From Costus lasius (lineage: Eukaryota > Streptophyta > Magnoliopsida > Zingiberales > Costaceae), in assembly GCA_027563935.2 (NCBI GenBank), contig CM050448.1:119710493-119774492 (forward strand): DNA of 64,000 nucleotides. The letters are read 5' to 3'. The notes beneath the pieces are model-generated. The model made no database searches, had not been told where the DNA came from, and saw only the letters and a list, made by a program, of their open reading frames with translations. This document shows, piece after piece, positions 13,701 through 26,800 of the stretch. A program made the translations under genes and the position numbers. The first letter of the stretch is position 1, and every line of letters starts with the position of its first letter.

Positions 13701-16700
13701 AGCAAGAAATGCACAAACTCTGAAATCTTGTTCCTACGAACTGGTACCTCTCGCTGATATTTATTGCTTGAACCAAGGAATTGGTGAAGTCCAGGATATA
13801 CCTTTATTTTTTAATATTTCTTTTTAGGAGATTCTGGGCGTTTAAGTTTAGTATAATGCCCAACATATTACCACTCTGGCCAAGTGCAATATCGGTACTG
13901 GATTGGAAATTGATCAGTGATTTTATTGGTTTGTTTACACATTATTGTAGAAAAGGTAGAATCAAAATTTCTTTCAAAGACAAATATCCAATTCAGTCTT
14001 TTGAAGGTAAGTTAGAAAGCTAATGAAGCTAAAATAAAATTGACCAGTCTTTTTGACTTGTATAGTTCGTTCAAAAATTGATGAAACAAGATGATGCATC
14101 CTACCTGACTGCTCAAACCAATCTAAGCAGTTAAAACTGGTTTCATTTTTTTTTAATTTTTTTTTATAATTTTGCAACTTCTACGTGCAGACTGATTGAA
14201 CTAGTTAAACCCACGGTTCAATTTCCACATTGGTACAATCTGATTCTATTTCTTGTCCGGAATGGAAACATAAAACATTTAATCCATATCTTCTGTATCT
14301 ATTAAAAGTGAGTTTTGCAAAATTTCTTATCAAGACAAGAATGATACCATAACTACTATTTTGTTGAATGCTAATCTAATTATAGTTTATGAAACCAGTT
14401 TATGCTGAGCAATACCACTGGTTTCTACGAGGTTGACAATATATTGGTACTAGTACATAGTTGGTACCATATATATTAACTAGTACTATTGGTAAAGGCT
14501 GTTATTGACCAGTATATAGTGGTTGTGGACTGGTACCCTTGTATAGATCGATATTTAAAATTATGGATCTGAAAGTTTTATGCCTTTGAGCAAGCATTAA
14601 CAGTTGCATTCTAGTATTTACTTTTATGGCATTTCATTCTGCATTTACATGTGTCATCAGGAAAAAAACCAAAAGTAAACTAAAACTCAAAATGATTTTG
14701 GCATTTTTCTTATCCAATAGGTGAGCTATATATGAATAAGATCTTAAGATATATTTTTTTCCATTTTACATACAGATTTGGTACTCTATCATATTGAATA
14801 TGATGAGGTTGCTTTGTTCTTCTTCTTCTTGTTTTTTTTTGAATTAACTATCCTTTGTAAATCTCTGATGTAATGCACAGCACTTATATCATTTGTCCAT
14901 TCTTCGTAATTGCTGCATTCATAAAAAAGAGTCCGATGTGTAATCAATCTCTATTATACTGCTCAGATTTTTCATCCTCTTTAAATCTCTGATGAATTGC
15001 TCAACTGTTTGACACTTCAATATGTATCTTTACTATAAATCTCTGATGTGCTGCTCAATTGTTTGTGTTACGAGTTCAATACTATTAGTAGGATATACAA
15101 TAAAGAGGATCTGGGTTAGTATGTTATACCTGGTTTGCTAAGTAGGAACTTGTTATAAATAGAGGTCTAGTGTTTAAAGTAAGGGGATAAGTATTTTGTT
15201 ATTATCTTTGGGCATGTTTTGTACGATTTCTCGTTGGTGATGGCTGAGGTCTATCAATTGGTCCGACTAGCTGGATTGATCGCCCGGGAACCGGTGGTCC
15301 GATGACGGATAAAGGCGGAAGAAATTTTGTTGTCAGTAGTAGATATGAGCAGTGGATCTATTGTCATTAGCCAGTCGTTTGTGAAAACCTAGGGCACAAG
15401 AAGTTCAGCACGCAGCGAAATCTTTTTCCCGGCAAGCTTCCAATATGGCCGGTAAGTTACTGGAGCAAGGCGACAATACTATAGCGCAGACACTGTAGCA
15501 ATGGGCATTGCAGCGACCTAAGGGGAGGAAGAGGAAGGACATGCGGCACTATGTCTGCGGCCCACATGTAGTGTATGTAGATTAGGGTTGAAAAAAAAGA
15601 GAGTTAAAAATTTTTTTTAAGGAAGATGACGAGAGGTGAGGCACGCCTAGAGGCTCTTGAGAAGATAATGGTGGAAGTACAGAGTTCTATTGCAGTATTA
15701 CAGACGGAACTCCAATATATGAGGGAGGAAAGGAGAATGGAAGTCTTGGTGGCGGCAGAAGAGCGACATCAATATCGAGAGGAGATGACTGAAATTACTC
15801 GGTGCCAAGCTAAGATGGATAGTCATTTTGGGGCTATAGATGAGCTAAGGAACGAGATGAGAAATTTATTTAAGGAGTTAGTGAAAGAAAGGAGAGGCGA
15901 ACAGAGAGAGCTTTCAATAGCCCCTAATCATTGCCCAGGCAAGGAGCCGTACCGACCACCACTATCACGTGAGTATTGGTCTCCATCAGAGGTAAGCATG
16001 AGGCCCAAAAGGATAGAAATCAATGATGAAGACAGACGGGGAGGAGGAGTGCACATAGGAGGGGAGATGATTTTAGGGGAGGATATACGGTGGATTCACA
16101 AGCGCATAGAACTTTCAGGATTTGTTGGAATTGATTCAGTAGGATGGATTGCATGGGCAGAGCAATATTTCAATATCCAGATGACAACTGCAACTGCTGA
16201 ATATAAAGTCCCGATGACTTTCGTGAGCATGGAAGGCCTAGCAAGTCACTGGTTTCGATAAATGAAAAGAAAAATTTCTAATCTTATATGGGAAAGGTTG
16301 AAGGAAGAAATGATATAGCGGTACAGTGAATTTCCAGTCACTTTGGCATATGAGTGTCTAGCGGGACTAAAGCAAGGTCTTTTGAATGAGACAAAGCATA
16401 TAGGGGTTTATGAAAAGATAGTCTCACACAGATACCCGATCTTTCCGAAGAATAGCATGTGGGTTTTGTTTTTTGGAAAGTTTAAATAACAATATTAGAG
16501 AAAAGGTGCAAACTTTCTTACTCACTAATGTTATGCGAGCCATGACACTTGCTAGAGTCATTGAGAGGGAGCTGACATGGGAGTCAACATTGAAAGGACG
16601 GACAGGGCTGAAGGGGTAATGAGCAAAAGCCAACCGGGTGATAACTACTCTTGGGGAGGAAGCCTTCCTTCTAATCCAGTTTTGCCAGATACACCTTCAA

Positions 16701-19700
16701 GAGCTGCTTCGGTCTATAGTGTCCACCAGCTAAAGAGAAGCATTAGCGTCAACTTTAGCACCACACGGTATGCTGAGGGGAGAGGAGGTGGGCCATCTCA
16801 TAATGGCTCTAAAAAGGTGGGAAGTCAATGTGCATCATCAAGCACTTATGACCCACGCAAGGAGGAGTCGAGTTATGTCTCACCAAAAATATGTGAACAA
16901 ATGAGAAAAGGGATTATGCTTCTATTGTGATCAGCAGTATCATCCAATGCACCGATGTGAAAATAAGCATTTCTGTTTGATGCTACTATATGGTGATGAA
17001 GATGTGGAAGGGGAAGTACGAGTGACATGGGAACCTGGAGAAGATACAAAATTAAATAAACTTAATTTCTAAATTGTAACAGTCTTGTCCTCAAGACTGT
17101 AGTTAGAGGGGGGGGGGGGCAATGTTATAGGCCCAATACTATTAGTATGATATGTAATAAAGCGGATCTGGGTTGGTATGTTATACCCGGTTCGCTAAGT
17201 AGGAAAGTGTTATAAATCGGGATCTAAGGTTTAGAGTAAGGGGTCAAGTATTTTGTTATTATTTTCTTTAGGTGTGCTTTGCACGATTTCTCGCCGGTGA
17301 CGGCTTACGTCTATCAATTAAAAAAAAAAACTGTTTGATGCTTCAATATGTATCTTTACAATCAGTCTCTGATGTACTACTCAGCTTTATTGATGCTTCA
17401 ATATGTATTTTGTGCCACTCATATCATCTGTTCATTCTTTGTAATTGCTGTTCTCATCAAAGAAAGTCCTGTATGCAATTAATATTTCTGTTTGATTAAT
17501 GTGGTTTGGTTTTAATGCTACTTCTGCAGATTAGTTGGAGACCTAATTTATTTGGATGTAGTCTCACTAGAAGGAAACAAGTATTGCATCACAGGAACCA
17601 CAGGTGGTTTTTATGTGAATTCTAGCACAGCAAATATTCTAGATCCAAAGCTATCTAAACCTTCCTATGAGGCAAACACCCTGATTGGTCTCTTGCAAAA
17701 GATCAGCTCCAAGTTCAAGAAAGGTTGAGAAAATTTGTTGCATGCTGCTAAGTTTATGAGTATAAAGATTGATTCATCAAATATGCTGCAGGTTTTCGTG
17801 AAATTTTGGACCGCAAAGCATCTTCCCATCCTTTTGAAAGTGTTCAATCTCTTTTGCCACCTAATATATGGTTGGGAGTTCATCCTCTTCCCGGTATGGC
17901 TAATAAGTAATGATATATACTTCTTTTACTTTATATTTCTTTTAAGCATTAAACTTCTTTCCAAGTTTGCTACATGTAATTTCCTTCATGATAGAGTTAA
18001 AGCGCAATGCAAAATTCTATTAGTCTAATCAGGTTTTTAGTTAGAGTGCCAGTAAACATGGATCAAATTGGTTTATACTAGTGTACTTAGCGTGCATATT
18101 GGATGTTTTAACTAGTTATGTGGGGCGTAGACTAGTACATAGAACCCATGTGCATCAGGGTTCAATGAATACCATGTTAGACAGTACACCATCTGGACAT
18201 ACATTTGTTATATTTTATTAGTATGCCAGTATGTATTGATTTGAGCAACAGGCATTGAGTGAGATTAAAAACTATGGGTATAATCTCTTATTGTGTATAA
18301 AGATGTATGAGCAAAACAGTGAATTAAGGAAATAATATATCCAACCAAGGTTTTAAGTACAAGGTCAATACCAACGTACCGATCTACTGTGGATTGCTTC
18401 ATACTGGTTGATTCCGGTCCATACTGAAACACGATACTGATGATACCAATCTTGTCACTGACTTTAAATCTTTCTAGTACCAACCTTGTGCAGTACAAGA
18501 TCAGATTGATATATATCATGACAGTATAGAACTATTTTTGAATCCTTGTGGGCAACAACTAAATATGTTAATGCATAATCAATTATCATATTATAATATT
18601 AGTTTTATTTAGAATATTGTGTTAGGCATTATGGTTATTATATTATTGATTAGGGGGTGGGTTGGTGCGGGTAGTTATTAGATCGAGAGTTAGTTGATAT
18701 TGGGTAGTTTAAATTTAGTGTTTCTGTGTCCTGTAAAACCCTATTTAAGGGCATGAGAACTTGTAATGTGCTGCTTACGATGATGAGTTAAGTATTGAGT
18801 TATTGATAGCCCCATCTCTCCCCTCTTTTCCTCTCTTCCTCTTCTATCTTCCCTCTCCTCCCCTCTTAAGATAGGGTTCACTCCTCTCCCTCTTGTTGCC
18901 TTTCTTATATCTGAATTTCTTTTCTTTGCTGTCTATTTGAAGGGCATGAGAACTTGTATTATGCTACTTATGATGATGAATTAAATTATTGGTTATTGAT
19001 AGCTCCTCTCCGGCGGCACCTCTTTCCCCCCTCTTCCTCTTCCCTCTCCTTCCCCCTAAAGAAAGGTTTCACACCTCTCCATCTTGTTCCCTCTCTTATA
19101 TCTCCATTTCTTCTCTTTGCTATCTATTTTCCTTGTCTCACTACACTGTTTTGCATTAATTGGTATTAGAGCCTAACCAGAATTCCTTTGTTGCCAACAA
19201 CTTATCATCACCTTCTCTCTTCTTTTTATGCACTTTCTTGTATCTTTATCTCTTCCCTACCTGTGTTCATAATCTCAATCTACAGTGCATTGAAAATTGT
19301 TCTCCTATCTTTCAGAGTTTAGATCACTACCCAAAGCTCAATGTGACAAAATTTTCTTCATTGGTCAAATCTGCTGCAATGGTGATTTGCGGGAATGGCA
19401 AATTTATAGATGGCTCTCCACATCCACCAGTTGTGTGTAAGTATGAACTAGTGAAACACTTTATTCCACATGGGTGATTGGACTATTTCTATTCAATGGT
19501 CATGGCATGTCTTATTCAAAGTATCACATTTAGTTCCACACCGGTTATTTTATTTTATGAAATAACGGATGTGGGACTAAATGAGATTTCTATTTTTCAA
19601 CAAAAAATCTGGGATGCCAACCAACCTGCCTATTTGGATTTGAACAGTTCTTCTCAATTGTTTGAATTAAGAAATCGGGCTATGGATCTGCAATAAGGGG

Positions 19701-22700
19701 ATCTTGATGTTACCCAGTATTTTATGTCCTTGCAAAGATCATGTCAAGAAGTGGACATGCTTTGTTCCATTTCTTGGAAAGATCCTCCTGAAGGGCAGTG
19801 CAAAAATCTGCTTGAAAAAGACGGGATCTTTGATTTTTTTGCTGGCCATACAAGGGTCATGATGAAGTCCGTGATTGTATCCTTGGTTACATTCGTTACC
19901 TAATGTTGATGTAGCCTTTGCCGAGGTTTGCTAAGAAGAACATTGATGTTGAGTCATGCTTGGTGGTCCTATCTCTTTATTACATGATTTTTCTTTAATG
20001 GGAATGGGTGGTCCTGGCCATACTCGATCTATATTGCAAAAAACTATCTCAAATTGTGATCAAATATAAAATATTATATTTTATTTTATTGTAACATTCA
20101 ACTTATCCAGTTCATCATTTTGTTTTCATTTGTGTCGATACACCACTTTATGGTTTTATAGAGCCGATAAAAGTCAACCAAAGATTTTGTGCTTTTTTCA
20201 TCTTGCAAGATGTCTTTCTTAACATTTAGTTCTTTCTAGACAACTAGGTTTTCACCATAATTATTTAGTTAAATTGTGTGCTCTTGTCTTTTGCAGATCA
20301 TAAAAGGGACCCAGCAAGAGCAGAGGATGCTTTTTCTCTTACATTTGGCAGCGAGCTTATTGGTATGCAAAGAGATTGGAATGAAGAGTTACAATCCTGT
20401 CGGGAATTACCTCATAAGGCTATGCAAGAAAGGTGCACCTATATTTCATCGGTATATATAACCTAGAAACCGGTCTATTGTCGGACCACTACGGACCTAT
20501 TAGTACCAGTATATACCACCATATGGTGGCAATAATATTAGTTTGTACCGTTATATAGTACAAATAGCATGGTTTCAAGTACCGGTCCGGCGGCTCGGTC
20601 CGGTGGCTGGCCAGACCGGTATGTACCAGCGGTATCATATCGGTATCGGATGAAAACCGGACAAAACCGGTACTTGAAACACTGGATATGGCTTAGTTCC
20701 ATTGATACCGATGGTACCGTACTGGTACCAGATGAATACCGGACCGGTATGTACTGGACGTACTAGATAGTACCGGACTGGTACTTGAAGCACTGTCAAA
20801 TAGTACTGTTAAATTATATATATACAATACTTATACGGGTTATACTACAACATAGGACTGGTATGTAGCTTCTGTACCTGGCAGTACATTCCAGTTTATA
20901 AAACACGCATATGACCGGAAATTATTGGTTTCAAACTGATCACTTTCATCATTTGCCTTGTATTGATTTCCTGCACTTAATGTTATCACAAAACATTCAT
21001 TGATATAAATTACCACTATATTTCAGGATCCTACGAGGAAGGGCTCTTTACAAAGTTACTTGTGATTTTGTAGACGCTGCTATTAAAGGTGCAATTGGAG
21101 TTATTAGCAGATGCATACCTCCTATTAATCCAACAGATCCAGAATGTTTCCATATGTAAGTTAACCCAATTAAACCATTTTTGCTTTCAAAGTAAACAGG
21201 TCATGGATCACGAGTTTAAGTTCTAACTTAGGTAAACTATTTCTTATCCATGGGCAAATAATATATAATTCATGAAGAAAACCACAAACCCCCTAAAAAG
21301 TGAGGGACAATGATGCCAAATCCATAAATTAGTACATACCTGTGTATGTTACAAATTTGCCATATAGAGTCGATGATACTGGGTGTCAGCTGACTTCATG
21401 GCTTGATGACCTCGGTGATGTGGGTTTGGCTGTCAACCAAGGACTTGATGGTCCACAGGCACTTCCAGACGGCAGATTGTGCTGTTGCACTTGAACCGCT
21501 GTCGAAACTAATCTGCTAGACCCAACGGCTGCATGCATGCCTGATCCAAATTATACTTTATGTTTTTATCATAAGAACATTTGCACTTATAGTTTATGTT
21601 GAAGTCATCATAATTGTCTTATGAAATACTATTTGTGCAATTGGATCTATTGTGAAACATATGCTAGAAATATTTAACTAACTCTACTTCAGGTTCTACT
21701 GACTTCTATGTGCTCTTTATTATGAGTTGACATTTTCTTGGTAGCTACTGTTTTTGTAATTACGTGCAATGCATGAATACGAATCAAGAGTTGGTGTCCG
21801 GTGCCATTGGTTTGTTCCCAATAAGCGAGATATGGTCATTGTATGAATAGCATAAAGCCAGGTTAATCATTTGATTTATCTCATAGTTGCAAGTAAGCCT
21901 TGATAAATGAATTCTCTCTTTACCTATAAACTTACTTGCTGATGTCTAGATGAAACTATTTAGTAGCATATATAGAGGTTCTTGGCCATATATGCTACTA
22001 TGACGCATGGTTTTTAACACCGTACCGTACCAGATGTACCGTCTGGTACGGTACCGGTCCGGTGAAAGGGCGGCTCCGGAACTTGCCTCCGAGCACGGTT
22101 CCGGGCAAAACAGCGAGAAGCACAAAATTTAACATAATGAACATTAAGCATCTTACCTAAAATGCTTGCGTGTAAGTTGCTAGTTATTCATCTGTGCAAT
22201 TGAGAAATAAAACTTGGACTATTGCATGCCAGGATACTTATGCCGATAATAATAAAGAGAGCGCATATTACAGGATTAATGGTGTTCAATATAAATTGTA
22301 TACATGCTTGTATGTGTACTACACGAGTCAGGTACATCCGTACATGTCATGTGCAAACCATGCATGGATAATGTATTTGTACTGTACAACTCTTGCACCT
22401 TCTTGTGTAAATCCCAGCAAATAAAATAGATTTAGTTTTGTATTTGTGAATTGTGATTATTTTAAACACGTTCAACGGCTAATTCTTACGGTCCTAGATG
22501 GAAAAATATATGAGTGCCATCCCCCAAGTGAATGCTGTTTAAAATTGTTTATCTCAAGCATTTAAAATTCACTAAATTCTTATAGTTTCTACTGGCTATT
22601 TGGATAGCATCTAAGAGTTGAGACTTGAGAGTATTAGTTAAATTGGATCTTTGTTTTTATTGGGCTTGTCCTAAGATTCTCCAATTCTAAAACCAAAACT

Positions 22701-23838
22701 TTTCTTAGTCTTTTGCTAGTTGCAGCATTGCCTTTATATAATAACATTTTGTTGTCCACTGAGCTTGGCATAACTGGTTAATCATTCGACATATCAAGTT
22801 AAGTTGCAAGTCAGCCGTATTATCTGTTAATCCTATTATAATAGTGATTGAATACCCTCCTTGTGGAGCATAAGTGTATGATACAACTGTTTTGGGTGAA
22901 AAAGTTAAGTTTGTGGTTGTAATCTACATATAGAAAAGGGGCTGATTGACCATACATTCAAGAGGGAGGTGTTTCTTTTTATGATATCTGCATATATCAC
23001 ATGTAGATATGGATTTGTTTTTTGTGCATACATGATACATTTGTGAAAGAGGAGAAATTATTTACAACAATAGTGTCCATGCACAATTACCAATGGCAGA
23101 TCCAGATCACTATGGAAAGAATTTTGCTTTGGTACCAAATTGAGAAACAAAATCTCTTGACATACAGATCTATTATATATTAGGGGTATTCATACCAATG
23201 GTAAAGAGACATACTGCTAAGTAACTAATTAGTGTTTATGAACGTGCCGGGGAGTTACAAGAACATGGAACGGTATTATGGTGAAAATGGACTTTACAAT
23301 TACTAGCACAGTATTCATTCTTTTGATGGGAAATATTTTGCAGAGGAAAACACAATTGAAAAGACAAGAATTTAGGGATTTTTTCCTATGTGTTCAAACA
23401 TTTTGAAGTAAATAAGTCCAGAAATTCATGCATCATCCTATGATATCTAGTCCATTTTGTATCTAGTGGTATGTCTAATAAGTACTAAATCTGATGGTTA
23501 TTGATACACTAGTATTTCTTTCATCGGCATCATTGTATCAAGTGTAGTCAGCATGGTTTTAAATAAATTTTTTTCCTATGCGGTCAAACATTTTGAAGTA
23601 AATAAGTCCAGAAATTCATGCATCATCCTATGATATCTAGTCCATTTTGTATCAAGTGGAATGTCTAATAAGTACTAAATCTGATGGATATTGATACATT
23701 AGTATTTCTTTCATCGGCATCATTGTATCTAGTGTAGTCAGCATGGTTTTAAATAATGGTTTGTACATGTCTTATTGACTGATCAACCGATCAATATTAT
23801 TAATATGTATATATATATACATACATATATATATATAT

Positions 23839-23881
<43 letters not shown>

Positions 23882-26800
23882 CATACATACATATATAGTA
23901 CATACATACCGCCATTGCCAGGTTGTACAAACTAGTTTTGATGAGTACCATTGTTCAAGACACATAACCTAACCATATATAATACATACATACCGCCATT
24001 GCCAGGTTGTGCAAACTAGTTTTCATGAGTACCATTGTTCAAGACAAGTGGTCGAGACAAGTGGTGTTGTTATGTTAGGTTGTCCCAATCCAAACTTGGA
24101 TGGAGATAGGTCTTGATACCAAGATTTGTAACTTTCACCATGACTTACTTGTGCGAGCATATCCCATCATGTTTCATTTAAATTCTCAAGTTTAAAAACG
24201 GAGGTCTTCCTCTGTTCTATTCATGGCATGGGCAGCATACTTGTGGTTCTGGCTGAACTTTCGTATTCTGGCACATGAAAAAATAAAGCTTAAGTCATTC
24301 TTAATGAATTCATTTGTTTACCTTTTGTAGGTATGTGCACAATAACATTTTCTTTAGCTTTGCCGTTGATGCTGACCTTGGATATATATCAAAAAATCAA
24401 GACTTGGATCTTCAGTTAAACTCTCAACACGTAGCTGAGAAGTGTGATGACAAAGTCTCATGCAATTCCTTGGCAATCAGATCTGGTGACAAGCCGTTTG
24501 GGGCAACTGGAATCCCCAATCCATGCATGCCCACAAGCCCAGATAAGGAACAGCTCCGAAGTGTTTCGGACCTTGTGTCTGATGTATCTTCTGAGTCACA
24601 GGTTACTGACAATGAGCAAGCCACGTATGCTTCTGCAAATAATGATCTAAAAGGAACCAAAGCATACCAGGAAGCTGATGTTTCTGGACTTTATAATCTG
24701 GCAATGGCGATAGTTGATTACAGAGGTTATAGGGTGGTAGCACAGGTGAAAATAGAGACCACCCTTATTATTTATATCTTCTCCTTTGTCATAAAAACTA
24801 TCTCTTGTAGACATAATTGTTGGCTACATTCCTTTTTTTATGTCATTGAGAAGAAATTCCACATGTTGCCTCATACTACGAATATTTCGTTTGTGTGGTG
24901 TAAATATGCTAGTGTTGGAGATGCTTGTGCAAATGGTGCTATGCTGTTACTTTGCACCATTTATCAACTTTTACAGAACTTGTACTTGACAATATGTTTG
25001 ATAAAAATGCTGAATTTCTTTATCTCATGTTAGTGAATTTTATGTGTTCTGATCTCAGAGCATCATTCCCGGTATTCTTCAAGGAGATAAATCACACTCA
25101 CTTCTGTATGGATCCGTTGATAATGGGAAAAAGATCAGTTGGGATGAGTCATTTCACTCGAAGGTGAATCATTTACTGTAATTTTGTTATTAGAAGGAAA
25201 AAAAAGTTCTTGCATTTTTGTTGTCTATTTATGTTTTGTATTTGTGAGGTCTTAGTTATTCTTGTTATTCTTATATTGAACTTGTTGACTTTCTTTTCAA
25301 CTAAAAAATGTGTTTTGTACTTTAGTATCATTCTTTTTGTCATTAAGTTCTTAAGGAGTGCAAAGTCATGCTTTCACATTGTTGTCACTATAATAATTGT
25401 CTATAAATTTATTAGGTATTGAGAGTCATTGCAATTTTCTGGGATCACTTGAAAGCAGTGTGTTTAGCAATTCCTATCAATATAGCAACTGCTGCCTCAT
25501 TAGAACATTGTTTCTGAAGAAACCAAGTAATGCCGTGGTTAACTGAAATTGGTTTCCTTTATCGCTCTGTTGTCGAACTGTTTGGCTTAAATGTGGCTCC
25601 TATATATCGTGCTGGGTAACACTAGATTTGCGACATGAAGAATTTAGTCCAGAAAAGTAAAGTTAACATTCCTTGCTCGTACTCATTTTCCCTAGTCTTG
25701 GATTATATACAATCTTTGATGATTTCCATGTCCACCGTTCTTCTTAATGGATGTTGTTTAAGCATATTTTGGATAGTGCTCAAATATAACTTTTATTGCG
25801 TGTGAATCTATAACCATTTGAAGTCCTTGTTTATGTTTACCTATTCAATATATTATTTGTTTCTTTTTCCGTTTACCCACTTAACTGAATTATCCTCTAT
25901 TGTTTATTAGGTTGTTGAAGCAGCCAAGCGGTTGCACTTGAAGGAGCATACAGTCTTGGATGGTTCTGGCAATGCCGTCAAATTAGCCGCCCCTGTAGAA
26001 TGCAAGGGTATCGTGGGCAGTGATGACAGGTAACAAATATTGGCCCATCTGATATTTCATTTTATTGTTACTCTAGTAATGTTGATTAATTAACTAGTTT
26101 TGATCACATTTGAATTTTATTTCATATTAATTTGTCCTGTTAAAACAATAAAATGAGTCAAATCTGATCTTTCCCTTCTAAAGTAAATTACAAATATTAT
26201 GTTTTTATTGGGAATTTTATTAGGAAACTGAGTTCAAAAGGGTTTTCATCTGAAAGCAGTTAAGAACATATATATGCACTTGCATGCTTAGATTCATATG
26301 AAGTTGAACACAGGATTATCCTGATAGATATGATAGCCCCTCTTACAATTTTTAGGATGCTGCATATGCTTGGTTTTTCTTATTGGAACGCCTCAAGGTT
26401 TAAAGTTTGAACTATTAGAAATATTTTAGTGATGCCTTGTCGAATTGTGTCATTCTGAAAGCTGTGATGTCCCTCAAGCTCCGATTTTTCTTATTTACCA
26501 AATGTTTGTGATTGTTCCCCATCAACTAAACTGGTTTATCAGTATTTTCTGGTCCAAGTTTCTTTTTATACAAGTGCACTATGACTTGCATGTGCATATG
26601 CAAACTTTTGCATTTGACATTGTCTTCTTCTAGTCTATGCATTAATATCTGACTGCAACTTTTTACAACAAAGATTGCGGATATCTAAGATGTTTCTATC
26701 TTATTCCAATTTCTTTTAATAGGTGTACAGAAATAAGTCTGGCATTTGTGGCCAAATGTGCCACTCTTAATCCAAGAAGAGTTCACTGAAACAATTTTTA

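Noticed and set aside
23775..23972. Tyr/Ile-rich frames
   Set aside because: Translation of the TA/TACA microsatellite.
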